A stretch of DNA of 64,000 nt from Gracilaria domingensis. Its lineage: Eukaryota; Rhodophyta; Florideophyceae; Gracilariales; Gracilariaceae. The stretch lies in contig VCMS01000022.1 of NCBI GenBank assembly GCA_022539475.1, positions 537,503 through 601,502 on the forward strand, read 5' to 3'. Below the pieces are notes generated by a model that was not told where the DNA came from, ran no database searches, and saw nothing but the letters and a program-made list of their open reading frames with translations. A program made the position numbers and the translations under genes. Positions 30,667 through 41,900 of the stretch are shown here, piece by piece. Position 1 is the first letter of the stretch, and every line of letters starts with the position of its first letter.

Positions 30667-31644
30667 ATGATGAACATTCGAATCACACCGTGGGTTTCTC
30701 TCGTTCTTTTGGCCTGTACGATGTGCACTTATTCGCACGCTCAAGCTGTTGCAAGCTCTGAATGTGTCATTACTGAAGACTGGTGCCCGTGCTCACAGGC
30801 TGCTTCGTCGGGATCATGCCTGAAGTATCAAGGCGAGAGCTTGTGTTTGCTGGGTGTGTGTCAAGCGTCATATAAGTGCGACTGTCTGGGATATGAAAAG
30901 TGCAAGAGGTCAAGCTGTGCAGTGTACACCGCAATGGAAAACACGATCCCGAGCGAGCTCGTACCTTTTGGATGCCATCTGACGGCCGGGGCTGGATCAT
31001 GCACGTCTTTTGACTCGTTTCTGGACACAGTGGAGGCAGCTGTGAATGCGAAGACGGACGCCCGTCATTCTAACAATGAGGCTACTGCTGAGAGTGTGAA
31101 CGCTCACAGACTGGTGTCAGAGGTACAGGGGGAAGCTGCCAGCATTAATGATGAACTGAACACAATCGAAGAAGTGAGGGATCAAATGACTGTTGAGGAA
31201 GAGGAGGAAATATACGGCAACGCTATAATTGTGCAGGATTCGGTGAAGAATTGTACGCTTAAGGCCCTAGACGTGACTATAGAAGCGGGTAAGGCGTTCG
31301 AAACGAACTTGAAAACTGCTGAGATGGCTGGCGTTGCCGTTTCTTCGGATAAGGATTGCAAGAGGAAGAAGGACGAACTCAAGGAAGAGGAGGCGAAGGC
31401 GAAGAGCGAGAAGAAAGAGTGCTCGGCATGCAAGAAGCTTGAGGAGGACATTGAAGTGTTAGAGAAACTGAGCAAGGAAGCGGCAGTGAATGCTGGGAAG
31501 GGAGCGAAGAGCTGCAAAGGCAATAAGGATTCGGCCGCTGATCTTGTGCAAGAAATCCGAGAGAAGAGAATGAACTGCGGACTTGCTCGCGGGAAGGTTC
31601 TCTCTGCAATCGCGAAACTGAAGAAACGCCTCAATCAGGCTTAA
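30667..31644 (+). CDS. Secreted Cys-rich N-domain plus coiled-coil protein, copy B
   Basis: The 325-residue paralogue of the 28418 product. The signal peptide (VSLVLLACTMCTYSHAQ) is followed by the same Cys-rich domain: GVCQASYKCDCLGYE is identical, and SSCAVYTAMENTIPSEL and CHLTAGAGSCTSF differ by only one or two residues from copy A. The coiled-coil half is much more diverged but keeps CSACKKLEEDI at the same place and LVQEIREKRMNC near the end. Strong N-domain and weak C-half conservation implies that the Cys-rich part carries the specific function. The proteins are probably paired through coiled coils and disulfides in the extracellular matrix or secretory lumen. This is inference. No known domain. 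Confidence 0.7.
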   Translation: MMNIRITPWVSLVLLACTMCTYSHAQAVASSECVITEDWCPCSQAASSGSCLKYQGESLCLLGVCQASYKCDCLGYEKCKRSSCAVYTAMENTIPSELVPFGCHLTAGAGSCTSFDSFLDTVEAAVNAKTDARHSNNEATAESVNAHRLVSEVQGEAASINDELNTIEEVRDQMTVEEEEEIYGNAIIVQDSVKNCTLKALDVTIEAGKAFETNLKTAEMAGVAVSSDKDCKRKKDELKEEEAKAKSEKKECSACKKLEEDIEVLEKLSKEAAVNAGKGAKSCKGNKDSAADLVQEIREKRMNCGLARGKVLSAIAKLKKRLNQA

Positions 31645-33928
31645 GCATGAAGCTCACCATCAGTATGTTAAGGAGCACTACAATCTAGTTGTCTAAACAA
31701 GCGTGAAACTTTCGTGGTCGTCATTCCTGAAACATGCGCTCACGGAAGTAGGTACGTGAACCACAATGTTCTTGCCAATTATCGATTCAGAATCTACGTA
31801 ATCGGTGTTTCAAAGAGGACGAGTTGAGCCGTTATATAACTCTATGATAAAACCTTTAGTTGGCTAGGTTACAACTCTTATTCTTCTTCCTGAGCAGTAC
31901 AGTTCGTTCAGAAATCTCAGTGATTAGGTTGGACTTCTTGAGAGGAAGCCATCTGTGCTCGTAGAAATCATTTAACTTGAAATAGACCAAGATCCAGAAC
32001 GCAGAAATCGCAATAGAAAAAGTAGGACGTAAAACGCGAAAGTGATCGGAGAAGAACCGACACCGTTGGATTGATGCTCTGCCGCATCACCATTGACAAC
32101 GTACTGTATTATGATCGACACGACATGTGTTTCTGGTCGTCCTAAGTAACAGTTAAGACCACCTGCATGCTAGTCTACACATGCAGATTCTGCTCTACCG
32201 CCCATTTCCGGAGTCCTAGCGTGACGCGTATGTATAGCTGAGCTAGACCGTACCAAGTGAAGCTTAACTGGGGCTTCACATTGCAAACGATATCTCAGTA
32301 GGAACGTACATGTAGTACTTCGTACTTAGCGTCAAAGCACGTATGCTATAGACCAAGAACCTTCCAACGCCACTAAAGCTTTCAAATCTCTGCCGTGTGG
32401 CACACGCTCGCGAATGGAGTTCGATATGTGGTGAACGTCTTCTGGAATCCAAATTAAGACGTGCGTACTTTTCTTCGCATATTCCATGGGTCATGAGGAC
32501 TACAGTCTTCTCAACAACAATGAGAAAAGAGACACAATGTCTCATGTGCGCGCAAGCAATACTGAATTCCGCTTGCCAAGGCAGCAGTCTCTGAAGTTGT
32601 GTTCCTAGTTCGGATACTTCCAGCTATAGATGTGATTGAAGGAAGCAAAGGTAGACTTCCTTGAAACACAACTGCGACGATGGTTTCTGATCAGCTGCGG
32701 ATGTCAATGAGGAAAGAGCGTTGTTTTCAAAGACCTCAGCAGATTACATGATTACTCCGTATTATTTTGTTGGTGTCATGGCCGACGATGCGCTGCCATT
32801 CATCGTAGGTCGCATTATGTTGCACGGAGCAATAATTGCTTTGGTTTGCTTGCTGAATGTTTTTGATCTTGAGGCAATCACCAATGGTCAACACCATGAT
32901 GGTGATGATGCTCAAGCAAATCAAGCTTACCGAAGAGATGCAAATGCTTCGTGAGGCCAGCCCTGAATCTTTACCTCATCCGGCGCTGTAGAATTAAAAC
33001 CTTTCTGATGGACCCAAGCAGCAATGTACATACAGTCATGCAGAGTACAGAGTGACCCACAACGGTGCAAGTGACCTTTTCGCTCACAACCATGTCGTGT
33101 CGCAGAGGGAGTGTAGAACTGAGCACAAGACAAGGCGTGGTGGCAAACAGAGTTGAAAGCAAAAAAAATGAAGGCGACGACAGTTTATTGCTGAGGGTAA
33201 CTTGACGTGATGAGGAGAAATCGAACTTGTTAGATATGTGACTTGTTCAAAAAGCATGAGGACGACGTGATAGTACTTGTATCGACTTGGTGGGACCCAA
33301 AGCGTGATCAAACGACAAAGAAAACGCGTGAAGCCGAGCGCTTGGAAGGGGTACACTGTGCGACGGCACCGCTGGTATAACTGGTGTTGTGGGACACACG
33401 AATTAAACCTCCATGGCAATGCGCTGTCATGCTGTCACGGCAACAGTCCAAAGCCACATCGCAGAAAGTTTGACTCGTTGACACGGTATTGGAAAAACAT
33501 GTGAGGCTCAGGTTAACCAATCCATGGCGGGAGTTACACGACATGAAGAGGAATGCAGCGGAGGTACGAGGCGATTGCTTCCCCGGATGATGTAGTACTC
33601 CTCGACGATATGTACCGTGAGCAACAGCAGTTGAATGGTGGAATGGATCGCGCGTTGTACACCAAGTAAGCGATACGATCCGATATGCGCCGTATGATGA
33701 GACACTGAGGACAAGTTGCGTCTGAAAAGTTAGCTCATACTGAACAGATACGGCGATTTAAGCTCATGCGATCACGCTCTCAAAAAGGAAGCAGCGGAAG
33801 TTGAAGTGGATAGAATGACGAAACCAAAACAGCACCCCTTCAGCAGATTGTCGACAAAACAGAACAGGCAATACAAATACCCTCGGCAAAAGTACGATGG
33901 TATCAGAACGCAGACGAACAGAGAAACG
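31645..33928. other. Long intergenic region
   Basis: About 2.3 kb with no convincing gene, RNA or mobile element. Only short, unrelated open frames occur. Composition is more AT-rich than neighbouring housekeeping regions. Confidence 0.45.
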
Positions 33929-34318
33929 TCACCAAGCGGCAGTTTGAAGCGCAACGTTGAGAGGGGAATGGTCATAGACGCGTCGTTGATGAGTAACAGC
34001 AAAGCCAAGCTTCTGAGCGCGACGAATCTCATCAGCTTCAAAGGCGGCCAGCCGTCGAAATCTCATCTCAACCTTGTTCAAAAGCGCAATGAGCTGTTGG
34101 GCATTCATGCCGTCCAGCCGTTTGAGGGCCGGCTTGAGCATGGCATCTCCCATGTAGCGCGGCATTCGCGGCGGGCGCGCGGGCGTGGCAGGCGGTGGGG
34201 TGGAGATGGGCTTGGACTGGCCGGTGACATTCGTCCTCTGACGCTTCGCAATGTTACTGCCGTTTTGTCTCGGCGTGCTGACACGAGTGGCATCGCTCGC
34301 GCTGCGTTTCACGCCCAT
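33929..34318 (-). CDS. Small basic, probably nuclear protein of unknown function
   Basis: From the ATG at 34318 (MGVKRSASDATR) the product is 129 residues. The N-terminal half is basic and Pro/Thr-rich with an NLS-like AKRQR. The C-terminal half has a helical segment (MNAQQLIALLNKVEMRFRRL followed by EADEIRRAQKL). The frame is also open upstream, but that part is Pro/Arg low-complexity promoter sequence. The gene is divergent from prefoldin 4 with a 480-bp interval. No family is recognised. Confidence 0.5.
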   Translation of the reverse strand: MGVKRSASDATRVSTPRQNGSNIAKRQRTNVTGQSKPISTPPPATPARPPRMPRYMGDAMLKPALKRLDGMNAQQLIALLNKVEMRFRRLAAFEADEIRRAQKLGFAVTHQRRVYDHSPLNVALQTAAW

Positions 34319-34800
34319 AATTCGAAGAAAGCGTGGGGGAGGCGGGGTGGGGGGGTGTGGGGAAAGGGGCTGTTGAAAAAAGCGAGCGGGGGACGGAGAG
34401 CAAAGACGTGGGGCAGCGACGCGTTCGAAAACGGAAAGTGTGCGCGGCGCGGTTGCGGGCGGGGGCGGGGGGCGAGGACGCGGTGCGAGATTGTACGGAG
34501 ACGAGGCGACGCGGAGCGTTTCTGTGGCGAGCAAAGCGGCAGGCAGCGCGCGCGCGGATGTTGACGACTCGGCGCGGAGGCGGCGACGGGCGCAACGTCG
34601 CAAGCGCTTCTTTTTATGCTGCCGCGCGCGCGTGCTTCGCGTGTCGCGCGCCCATTGGTCGCGCTCCTTTTTGTCCAGCGACGCCATTTTATTTGCGCCG
34701 AAACGCCGGCGCGTGCTGCTGATTCCACTTGCGTCGAGGCGCCGCCGCGGCAGGCGCGTCTGCGCCGCGCCCGCGCCCGTGCGACGCGCCGCGCTGCAGG
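34319..34800. promoter_or_regulatory. GC-rich divergent promoter for the 33929 and prefoldin genes
   Basis: A 480-bp GC-rich interval with G runs on the left and CGCG alternation toward 34540-34800. No gene is seen. Confidence 0.5.
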
Positions 34801-35272
34801 ATGGAGCTCAATCGCGAGGATGAGCGGCCCAACGTCGTCATGACCGCCGCCGACAAGGACAAGATCAACGCCTTTTCGCGTCATCTGGCGCGGAAGAACG
34901 ACCTCAAGCGGCGCATTGCGCGCCGCAAGAAGCTCATCCAGCTGCACGAGGACGCGGGCGATGAGCTGCTCCTGCTCGACGACGATGCCGGCGTGCACTA
35001 CAACATCGGCGACGTGTTCATTCTGGACGATAAGGATGCGATCGAGCAGTCGCTCCAGCTCACCGTTTCTCAGCTCAACGACGATGTGCAGCAGTATCAC
35101 AACGAGTTGTCCGAGATCGACAAGTCCATGACGCAGCTCAAAGCCACGCTCTACGCCAAGTTTGGAAAGGTTTGTACTTCGTTCAATACCGCACCCCCCG
35201 ATTGCAGTTCGCGGTACGCTAACCATACGCCTCGCTTATTTCACATGACAGACGATAAACCTGGAAGAATAG
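34801..35272 (+). CDS. PFD4: Prefoldin subunit 4 (two exons)
   Basis: Join 34801..35169 and 35252..35272 encodes 129 residues. Prefoldin is the hexameric cytosolic co-chaperone that hands unfolded actin and tubulin to CCT. The product shows the beta-prefoldin arrangement of two coiled coils flanking a hairpin: a first coil with KINAFSRHLARKNDLKRRI, then YNIGDVFILDD, then a second coil ending QLKATLYAKFGK. The second exon is only seven codons and supplies INLEE-stop, matching the conserved C-terminal end of PFDN4. Without splicing, the frame runs into an unlike tail. Length matches the family. Divergent partner is the small basic protein gene. Confidence 0.88.
35170..35251 (+). other. Spliceosomal intron of prefoldin 4
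   Basis: An 82-nt GT-AG intron: donor AAG|GTTTGT, branch-like CTAAC at 35219-35223, acceptor TGACAG|ACG. Phase 0. The acceptor is followed by a conserved short terminal exon. Confidence 0.85.
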
Positions 35273-35914
35273 CGCGCGCAACAACACGTGCTCATTGTTG
35301 AACATCGCATGCCTGCGAACCAAACAAATCGTCGCATCCAGCTGTTCGGTACGCATCAGCTACTATTGGTGAAACTAATTTTAGTGGTCATGCGCGTGTG
35401 CACCATTTATGTACCGGCGGTACCGCAACGAGGGCTACGGGGGCCAGACCTCATCTGCTGCCAGCAACCAGAGGATTCATTACCTAAAAAAAATCCGAAC
35501 CAACTGCCATCGTGCGCACCGTCACGATCGTTTCCGCATCCGTGTTAATCAGTCCAAGCTCATTAGCTCCATCCACAACCATCTTCCGCTAGCCCAGAAG
35601 TATCGACCCCACGCAACTTGCACAGGCACAATTCCGGAACCACATTTATAATAAATAGAGGTTGTCACCACAAAACTTTAGTTGCTATCCATTTCTAAAA
35701 AGCAAAGCTCGTCGACGTTACGAGTCCCATATGAATCTCCAAACACGAAAAAGAGCGTCTTACTTTCGATCGCGCAATCTGCGACAACGACACCAGTTTC
35801 CACTCCCCGCTTCCTCCTCACCAAACAAGTCACCACCCGGCACCTCCAAAACTAATCTAAACGCTGGTCTGCAACGCAAAGAAGCGTGGCAGCCGCATGC
35901 TGCGATTCTGCACC
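35273..35914. other. Convergent intergenic region
   Basis: About 640 bp between prefoldin 4 and the TMEM53-like gene. ATAATAAATAG near 35650-35660 could act as a poly(A) signal for prefoldin. No gene is seen. Confidence 0.45.
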
Positions 35915-37096
35915 TCACTGCACCGCTGTTTGTTCCCCCGCCGCCCTCTGACTTTGCTTCATAGACCGCAACTCCATACATCGGTTGATGAACGAAGACA
36001 AGTTGGCAATATATTCTTCTGGATGTACCTTCAAGTGCGACGCGTGGATAGACTTTTCCCAAAACTTATTGTACACCTCCAGTCCTCGTTGTCGATTCTT
36101 CTCCATGAACCCTTCAACAGCGTTCTTCATATCCGGTATGACCTTGTCATCTCCAGAATAAAAGTAGAGCTGCGGAGTGTCCAATTGCATGGTGCGAAGA
36201 GCATCTTCGCTCTTTCCAAACGACTTTCGCGCTTTGGTAACCCAAAAGAAGGCCGACGCAACCGGCTCCCACACAGCGCGAGATATCATGGGGCAAACGG
36301 TGTGCAAGCCCTTGGCAACATCGTGGGGGAAGATGGGGGCAGGTCCCGAGTCAAACACAACGCCGGTAATCTTCCTGGTGATCATGTCGAGCTTCTCCTT
36401 CTCGTGTCGAAAGCCGTCCAACAGCAGTCCATATATACCGGTGCCAATTGAGAAGGCATGCACAAATACAGGGCGATCCGGGTGTTGCTGCGCAATTATG
36501 CTCTCAATTCTCTTCGCTTGCGCCTTGCTCGCGGGCGGAAATATGGCGGTTCGCAGTCCATTACACACAAAGGCCACCTCATATCCCAAGTCTTCGTAAA
36601 ACTTGGAGTACTTCTTCATGTGCTTCTTCGAGGCCCCCATCCAGCTGAGCAAAATGACAATCGGCACAGACTGGTCCACAAAGCGCGGCACCGACAACGA
36701 AGCGCTCATGGCCAGCAAATTGGCGACAGCCATGCGGTACGCCTGATCAGCGCGCTCGCGCATGAGCACGTGCGCGCCGGGCGCAACGCCCCAGGACGGG
36801 TCAACGTTCTCGTCGCCGTGGTCATCGCGGCCGTGGCCGTCGCCAAAGCCGCCCGGGCCGAAGCCGCCAAACGCGCCGCCGCTCATGCGCATGAGCTGGC
36901 GCTCCAGCTGCTGGCGCCGGCTGGCAAGCCCGCGGAAGGCGCCGCCCGCGCCGTACATGAGCGCGCGCGCGCGGCGGCGGCCGCGCTGCAGCGCGTCCTG
37001 CGCCGGCGCCGTGAAGGAGCTGGTGGGCGGCGGGAGCTGCGCGCGCGCGGCGGCGGCGCTGACGGCGGGCAGCGAGACAAAGGCGTGCGTGTACAT
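35915..37096 (-). CDS. TMEM53/DUF829-family alpha/beta hydrolase-like protein
   Basis: The 393-residue product contains the DUF829 (TMEM53) domain: VILLSWMGASKKHMKKYSKF, VFVHAFSIGTG with Ser216 in the nucleophile-elbow position, VFDSGPAP, LYFYSGDDKVIP (acidic position) and a His-bearing SIHASHLKVHP segment. The fold is an alpha/beta hydrolase; animal TMEM53 sits at the nuclear envelope and its enzymatic activity is not well defined. The N-terminal ~140 residues are Ala/Arg/Gly-rich and likely disordered or targeting. The ATG at 37096 is the first in frame. It is head-to-tail with the phycobilisome gene, 357 bp away. Confidence 0.85.
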   Translation of the reverse strand: MYTHAFVSLPAVSAAAARAQLPPPTSSFTAPAQDALQRGRRRARALMYGAGGAFRGLASRRQQLERQLMRMSGGAFGGFGPGGFGDGHGRDDHGDENVDPSWGVAPGAHVLMRERADQAYRMAVANLLAMSASLSVPRFVDQSVPIVILLSWMGASKKHMKKYSKFYEDLGYEVAFVCNGLRTAIFPPASKAQAKRIESIIAQQHPDRPVFVHAFSIGTGIYGLLLDGFRHEKEKLDMITRKITGVVFDSGPAPIFPHDVAKGLHTVCPMISRAVWEPVASAFFWVTKARKSFGKSEDALRTMQLDTPQLYFYSGDDKVIPDMKNAVEGFMEKNRQRGLEVYNKFWEKSIHASHLKVHPEEYIANLSSFINRCMELRSMKQSQRAAGEQTAVQ

Positions 37097-37453
37097 GGCG
37101 CGACGCCGTCACGAGGCAGCGGGGGCGGGGGGGGGGCGGGAGGGGGGGATTCACTCACCGAGTGGCGACAAGGGAGAGCTGAAGGATCAGGGGAGGTTCG
37201 TTGGGTATCTGGTGGCGCACTGGGGTACGGATAAGATGCCGCGTATGGCGCGGCGCGGCGCAGCTCGCGGGCGGCTGGCAACGCGCGGCGGCGCGCGATC
37301 GGGCGGCGCAGCGCGCGCGGCGGGCGGCCAACGGGCGATCTCGGGGCACTTGGCGCGCGGCGATTGGCGCGCGCCGCGCGCGGCGGATCGGGCGCCATGG
37401 CGCCCAAACGGCGGCCAAAACGTTTATTTTGTAAACTACCGAAGGTAGATACA
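37097..37453. promoter_or_regulatory. GC-rich promoter of the TMEM53-like gene and 3' end of the phycobilisome gene
   Basis: G-rich at 37120-37150, then GCGC-rich. On the minus strand AATAAA (37423-37428) lies 26 nt past the phycobilisome stop and is its likely poly(A) signal. Confidence 0.5.
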
Positions 37454-38506
37454 TCAGACGCGCGCGTTGACGGGCGCGGGCTGCCAGCCGGGCTGCCACG
37501 CGTCGGCCATGCTGGGCTCAAAGTCGGTGCTGGCGTCGCGCATGCCCCACTCCACGGCCGCCGCGCTCATGCCGCCGTAGTACTTGGTGGACGCCGCCTC
37601 CCAGAACTTGCGCTTGCGCGGCACCGCCTCGCGCATCTTGTACGCCGGGAAGAAGCTGTCGCGGTTGACGCCCTGGATGCGCTCCAGCACGCTGGGCATC
37701 TTGACGCCCATCACGCCCGACACGCCCACCACGTCGGCCGCGTACGCGCCGTTGCCCCATCGGATGGCGCCCGCCATCTTGGGGAACTGCATGTACTGCT
37801 CCTCCTCGTACGCGCAGCCGCGCCCAGAAAACACCGCCTGCAGCGACGCGTCGTACCGCAGCTGCGCCTTGTGCGTGCTGGAGAAGGTGTTGGCGCGGAA
37901 CTCGGCGGCGGCCGCCGCCACGCGCGCCACCTCGTCGTCGCCGGCCTGTCGGGCGGCGCACGCGCCCACCGAGTACACGCCGCCCGGCACCTTGGCCGCC
38001 CCGTACTGCCGCTGCACGCACTGGAACATGTACTGCTGCGCCGGCGCGGCGCTGACCACGTAGCGACTGCACGCGCGCATCATCTCGGCGCGGCCGGCCA
38101 CCGTGGCCGCCGCCCTGGCCGGGAAGCGCAGCGCGTACGCCTCCTCGGCGTGCGAGCCGGCGGCGGCGATGACGGCGGCGCGGCGCGTGTCGAACAGGTC
38201 CTTCGTCTTGGCGGACGCCGACATCTGTCGCAGCCGAAACGCGCGCGCCAGCACGGCCAGGCGCGTGGCCTCGGCCGTGTTGCACCCGCCCGTGGCCTCC
38301 GTGCACTGCGGCGTGTACACGCCCGCCGCCGTGGCCGCCTGCTTGGCTTCCTTGGTCTGCGACTTGTTCATGAACACGTCGGCCGGCGACGACACCAGCA
38401 TGCGCACGCGCGCGGAGCGCGGCGCGCGGCGCGCGCTGGCCGCGCTGTTGGCGGTGAACGGCGTGGCGCCGATGGCCACTGGCGCGGCGAACGCGGGCGA
38501 CTGCAT
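37454..38506 (-). CDS. Putative phycoerythrin gamma / phycobilisome rod-linker protein, plastid-targeted
   Basis: The product is 350 residues from MQSPAFAAPVAIG. The first ~40 are Ala/Ser/Arg-rich with an RVRM cleavage-like end, as in plastid transit peptides. The rest contains an internal duplication: two ~100-residue units, each with an A-x-x-FR stretch, an acidic E-E-x-Y element, R/Q-FP (RFPARAAA and MQFPKMAGAIRWGNG) and scattered Cys (CSRYVV, FQCVQRQYG, VGACAARQA, GRGCAYEEEQ) that could carry bilins. A Trp/Tyr/Pro-rich C-terminal part follows (FWEAASTKYYGG). Red-algal gamma subunits are nuclear-encoded, duplicated and bilin-bearing, and act as rod linkers. I match by layout and recall, not by search. 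It is divergent from the pseudokinase gene. Confidence 0.62.
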   Translation of the reverse strand: MQSPAFAAPVAIGATPFTANSAASARRAPRSARVRMLVSSPADVFMNKSQTKEAKQAATAAGVYTPQCTEATGGCNTAEATRLAVLARAFRLRQMSASAKTKDLFDTRRAAVIAAAGSHAEEAYALRFPARAAATVAGRAEMMRACSRYVVSAAPAQQYMFQCVQRQYGAAKVPGGVYSVGACAARQAGDDEVARVAAAAAEFRANTFSSTHKAQLRYDASLQAVFSGRGCAYEEEQYMQFPKMAGAIRWGNGAYAADVVGVSGVMGVKMPSVLERIQGVNRDSFFPAYKMREAVPRKRKFWEAASTKYYGGMSAAAVEWGMRDASTDFEPSMADAWQPGWQPAPVNARV

Positions 38507-38970
38507 GGCGGATGGCGGGCGGCGGGCGGCGGGCGGCGAAGGCAGCGCTGCTGCTCCTGAGTCAGCAGTCCTGGCGGCGGTCGGCGGCTGGCTGCTCTGC
38601 TGCTGTGCCGCTTCAAGAGCCGCTGCGCGGTGAGCGGCGCGCCAAAACCCTCGGCGATGCGCCGCACCTCCCAGTGGCGGAGATACACCGTCCGCCACAC
38701 GTGGCCAGCGCGCGCGGCTGTACGCGCGCGCATCGCCGCCACTCTCGAATTACAAACTTGCAGCGCTGCAGCTGCTGGCGCGTACCCCTGGTATCTATCT
38801 ATTTCATTTGGCGCGCCAGCTCCGCCCGCCAACGCGCCGCAATGCGCGCGCGCACGTAGAGACCACCCCCCCCCCCCCCCCGCCCCCACATCTCACAGGC
38901 AATCCCGCCGCGCCGCGAGTCGCCCCGCAATCTCCCCGCGCCGCCGCCGCCGCCGCCTCCTCCGTCCCCC
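38507..38970. promoter_or_regulatory. GC-rich divergent promoter of the phycobilisome and pseudokinase genes
   Basis: A 464-bp shared interval. It holds a 16-17-base C run at about 38866-38882, CCG repeats just before the pseudokinase ATG, and a TACCCCTGGTA motif at 38783-38793 followed by ATCTATCTATTTC. Confidence 0.5.
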
Positions 38971-41900
38971 ATGGCGGCCCCCCCGTCTCCTGACGCGTGC
39001 GCGCTGCAGCACGTCGAGAAGGCGCTCGCCGACTGTCTGGCCACCGAGCCGCAGAACGACCGCCTGCGCCACGCGCTGCTCGCGATGCGCCAGGTCGTCG
39101 CCCGACCGGCCACGCTGTCCGGCGACTGGCGCCCCACCCTCACGTCGCTGCGCAACTTCGCCGCCGCCGCGCTCACCACCCTCTCCAAGCCGCTGCGCGC
39201 GCCGGAGAAGCTGCGCCGACTCGCCAGCATTGCCGAGCTCTGCCACGCCGACCTGGACACCAAGGGCTTCCACTCCGCCCTCACCCCGCATGTGTACCAC
39301 GCCATCACGCTGCGCGCGCTCTCGCACTGCGTGCGCGCCGACCTCTACCCGATTTTGACCTCGCTTTCGGCCTTGTTTCACGTGCTCGAGGTCTTCTTCC
39401 GCGCGTCGCCGCACTCCGCCGACCCGGAGCACGCCCTGGCCTCCGTGCCGCTGGAAGAGGCCGCGCCCGCCGCGTCTGCCAAGGTGCGCGATGCCTCGGC
39501 CGATCGCTATATTGCGCTGCTGGCTTCGCAGCGAAGCTTCCTGGCTCGAACGCAAGCCATATCACTCGACCCGGCGCACGAAGGGTACACCGCCGAGAGA
39601 TTGCGCCGCTTCGTCACTTTGCTCACCGCCCCTCTTCTTATTTGCGCGGACGACGTTGTTTGGGAGCCGGCTCAGCACCCCTTCTTCGACGCTGGTGTGG
39701 TTTCGAAGAATCAAGCCGCGCATATACAGTACGCTTCGCTCAAAGTCAAGGATGGTTCGCGCCATCTATGGACCGCAAGCACCGTGCTCAAGATTTTTGA
39801 GGTTTCCAACAACTCCCGCCAGCATCACTTCGTCCAAGAGGCCTTGCGTATAAGAAGCCTCGCCCATCCGTGCATCCCCTTGTTTCATGGCCACTATGCC
39901 AATTTCCAGCTTAATGGTAAACATCGCGTCACCGTAGCCACCGAACGCATGTCTTATGATCTGCGTTCGGCAAAGAACTTTCAGGCGTTGAGCGCCTTTG
40001 AGGTTCGTGTTTGTGTGCTTTGTGATATCGCCAAGGCGCTGGCGTTTTTGCATCGCCAGCGAGTGTATCACGCCGCCCTCAAACCCGAAAACGTTTTGCT
40101 GCGCATGCACACACGCGGCTTGCAAGGGCCGGCGAAGCTTGACGTTACGTGCGTTCTACGTAGGGCGCTTCGATTGCCTTTAAGCAGGCCGCGTATATAT
40201 GAACCTCCAGAGGTTTATTCGAATGGGTTTGAAGCGTACTACACTGGGGATATATGGAGCATTGGCGTACTCGCGTCTTTCTTACTCACGGACGTTTCGT
40301 CGGAAGAGGATGATACGGAGTTCTTTAAACTTGCCCTCACGAAGGGCTATACGTTCCCGGCAAGAGCTTGGGCTCGTCGCGTTCGACACACCCGCATGCG
40401 CAATTTGATAGGAAAGTGTCTTGCCGAACTCCCTGGTCAACGTATAACTGCGCAGCAACTTGTGGAGGAACTTCAGGCCATTCTTCGTTTTAATAATGCG
40501 AGTCCACAAGGGCTACTGAACGATGAGAAGGGCCTTGAAATCTTGGGCGAGAAGCCATTTGGCGGCGCACCTTCCGCCTCGGCTGAAGGGCATTATGACA
40601 AGCGCACCGAAAGGAGTGACTTACCGGGCAGGGAATCTTCCCGTCTGAAGAAGAAGAAGTCGCCGAGTCCCCGAAAGTATCCCCTCTCGGAAAGTGGTTT
40701 AGTTTCCTTGTCGAGTGGGAAGAAAGAATCTCGTCGTTCGGACGCTCTTTGTCCTGCAAAACGTGGTATAGAGAAGGAGAACCCTATGGGGGCTCAGCTC
40801 AGCGACGCCATACGGCGTAAATGGGAACGTGAAAGACTCTCCGAAATGGAGATCGAAACAGAGTTGACGGTGCGAGAGGAAGTGGTATCTTCCAGAGCTA
40901 CTCCTGTTCAGGGTCCTTCGCGTTTGGATGTGGAAATTCCCAAGATCGACTTGACTGGATCCGACGAAAACAGCATATGCCATGACACAGAGAATGATTC
41001 TAGTCCAGTGAAAATAAGAAGGAAACGCCGCCGACTTCTAACCCCGGAGAAGACACCATCGAAGAAGAGTGTTTCCAGTAGTTTGTCATCTTCCAAAGCA
41101 CAAAGAAGCTCACCGAAAGGAGTCGCAATGCGTTCGTCTTCTACCAGTACACGGAGTTGGGGTGTACCTTTGTTCACTTTTGATGATGATCCTGCCGACG
41201 AAGACATCTTCGCAAGTAATGGTACCCAACCTATATCCGACACCAAGAGGGTGCCAGAACTTTTTTTGGAATCTATCCGTCAAGACCGTAAGAAACGTGA
41301 AATTTGCCGTTCTCCGTTGCGTAAAGATATTTCCCGAGTCAAGCATTCGAAGGTTGTTGGTGGCCCGTCAGAAAGTGGTTCAGGGGTGACCAAACGACCT
41401 TCAAAGCAAAATGCGCATGAGAAGCCACCCTCGTCTTCATGTGTTGATGGCCCTGGAGATCAAATCATGTTGACAGGCAACGCTACTCCGATCAAAACAA
41501 ACACCAAACAAAAAACAAGGAGCGGTCAGGGGCAAAGAAATCGCTCTAACCTTCAGACATTGGCGCGACAAGGTATTGTCCAGGTGAAATCAGAACCGGA
41601 GGTTGGAGTACGCGCTACTTCGAGTGGACCAGCGAGGTGGTTCACGCCGAAAGAGAGGTCGAACACCATCACGCCTGTGAACAATGCAAGCGGAGTCGAA
41701 AGAGTGTCTGCAACGTCTGTAAAGCGCGACCCGGAATTGCAGCCTATCTTGGAACCCGATGATCCCACAGCAATCATTAATATGTCTTATTCTTATGTGC
41801 AGAGACAGGTCGACGTCAAAGTCGCGGCCCCCAAGGCTGAACGACGGAAGCGAAGTCGCTCCAGATCTGTAGAGGCGAAGGAACCAAAAGACGAGAAGAA

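Noticed and set aside
37364-38560. Plus-strand 398-codon frame opposite the phycobilisome gene
   Set aside because: It is the shadow of the minus-strand gene in GC-rich codons, and has His/Arg/Ala-rich composition with no domain.
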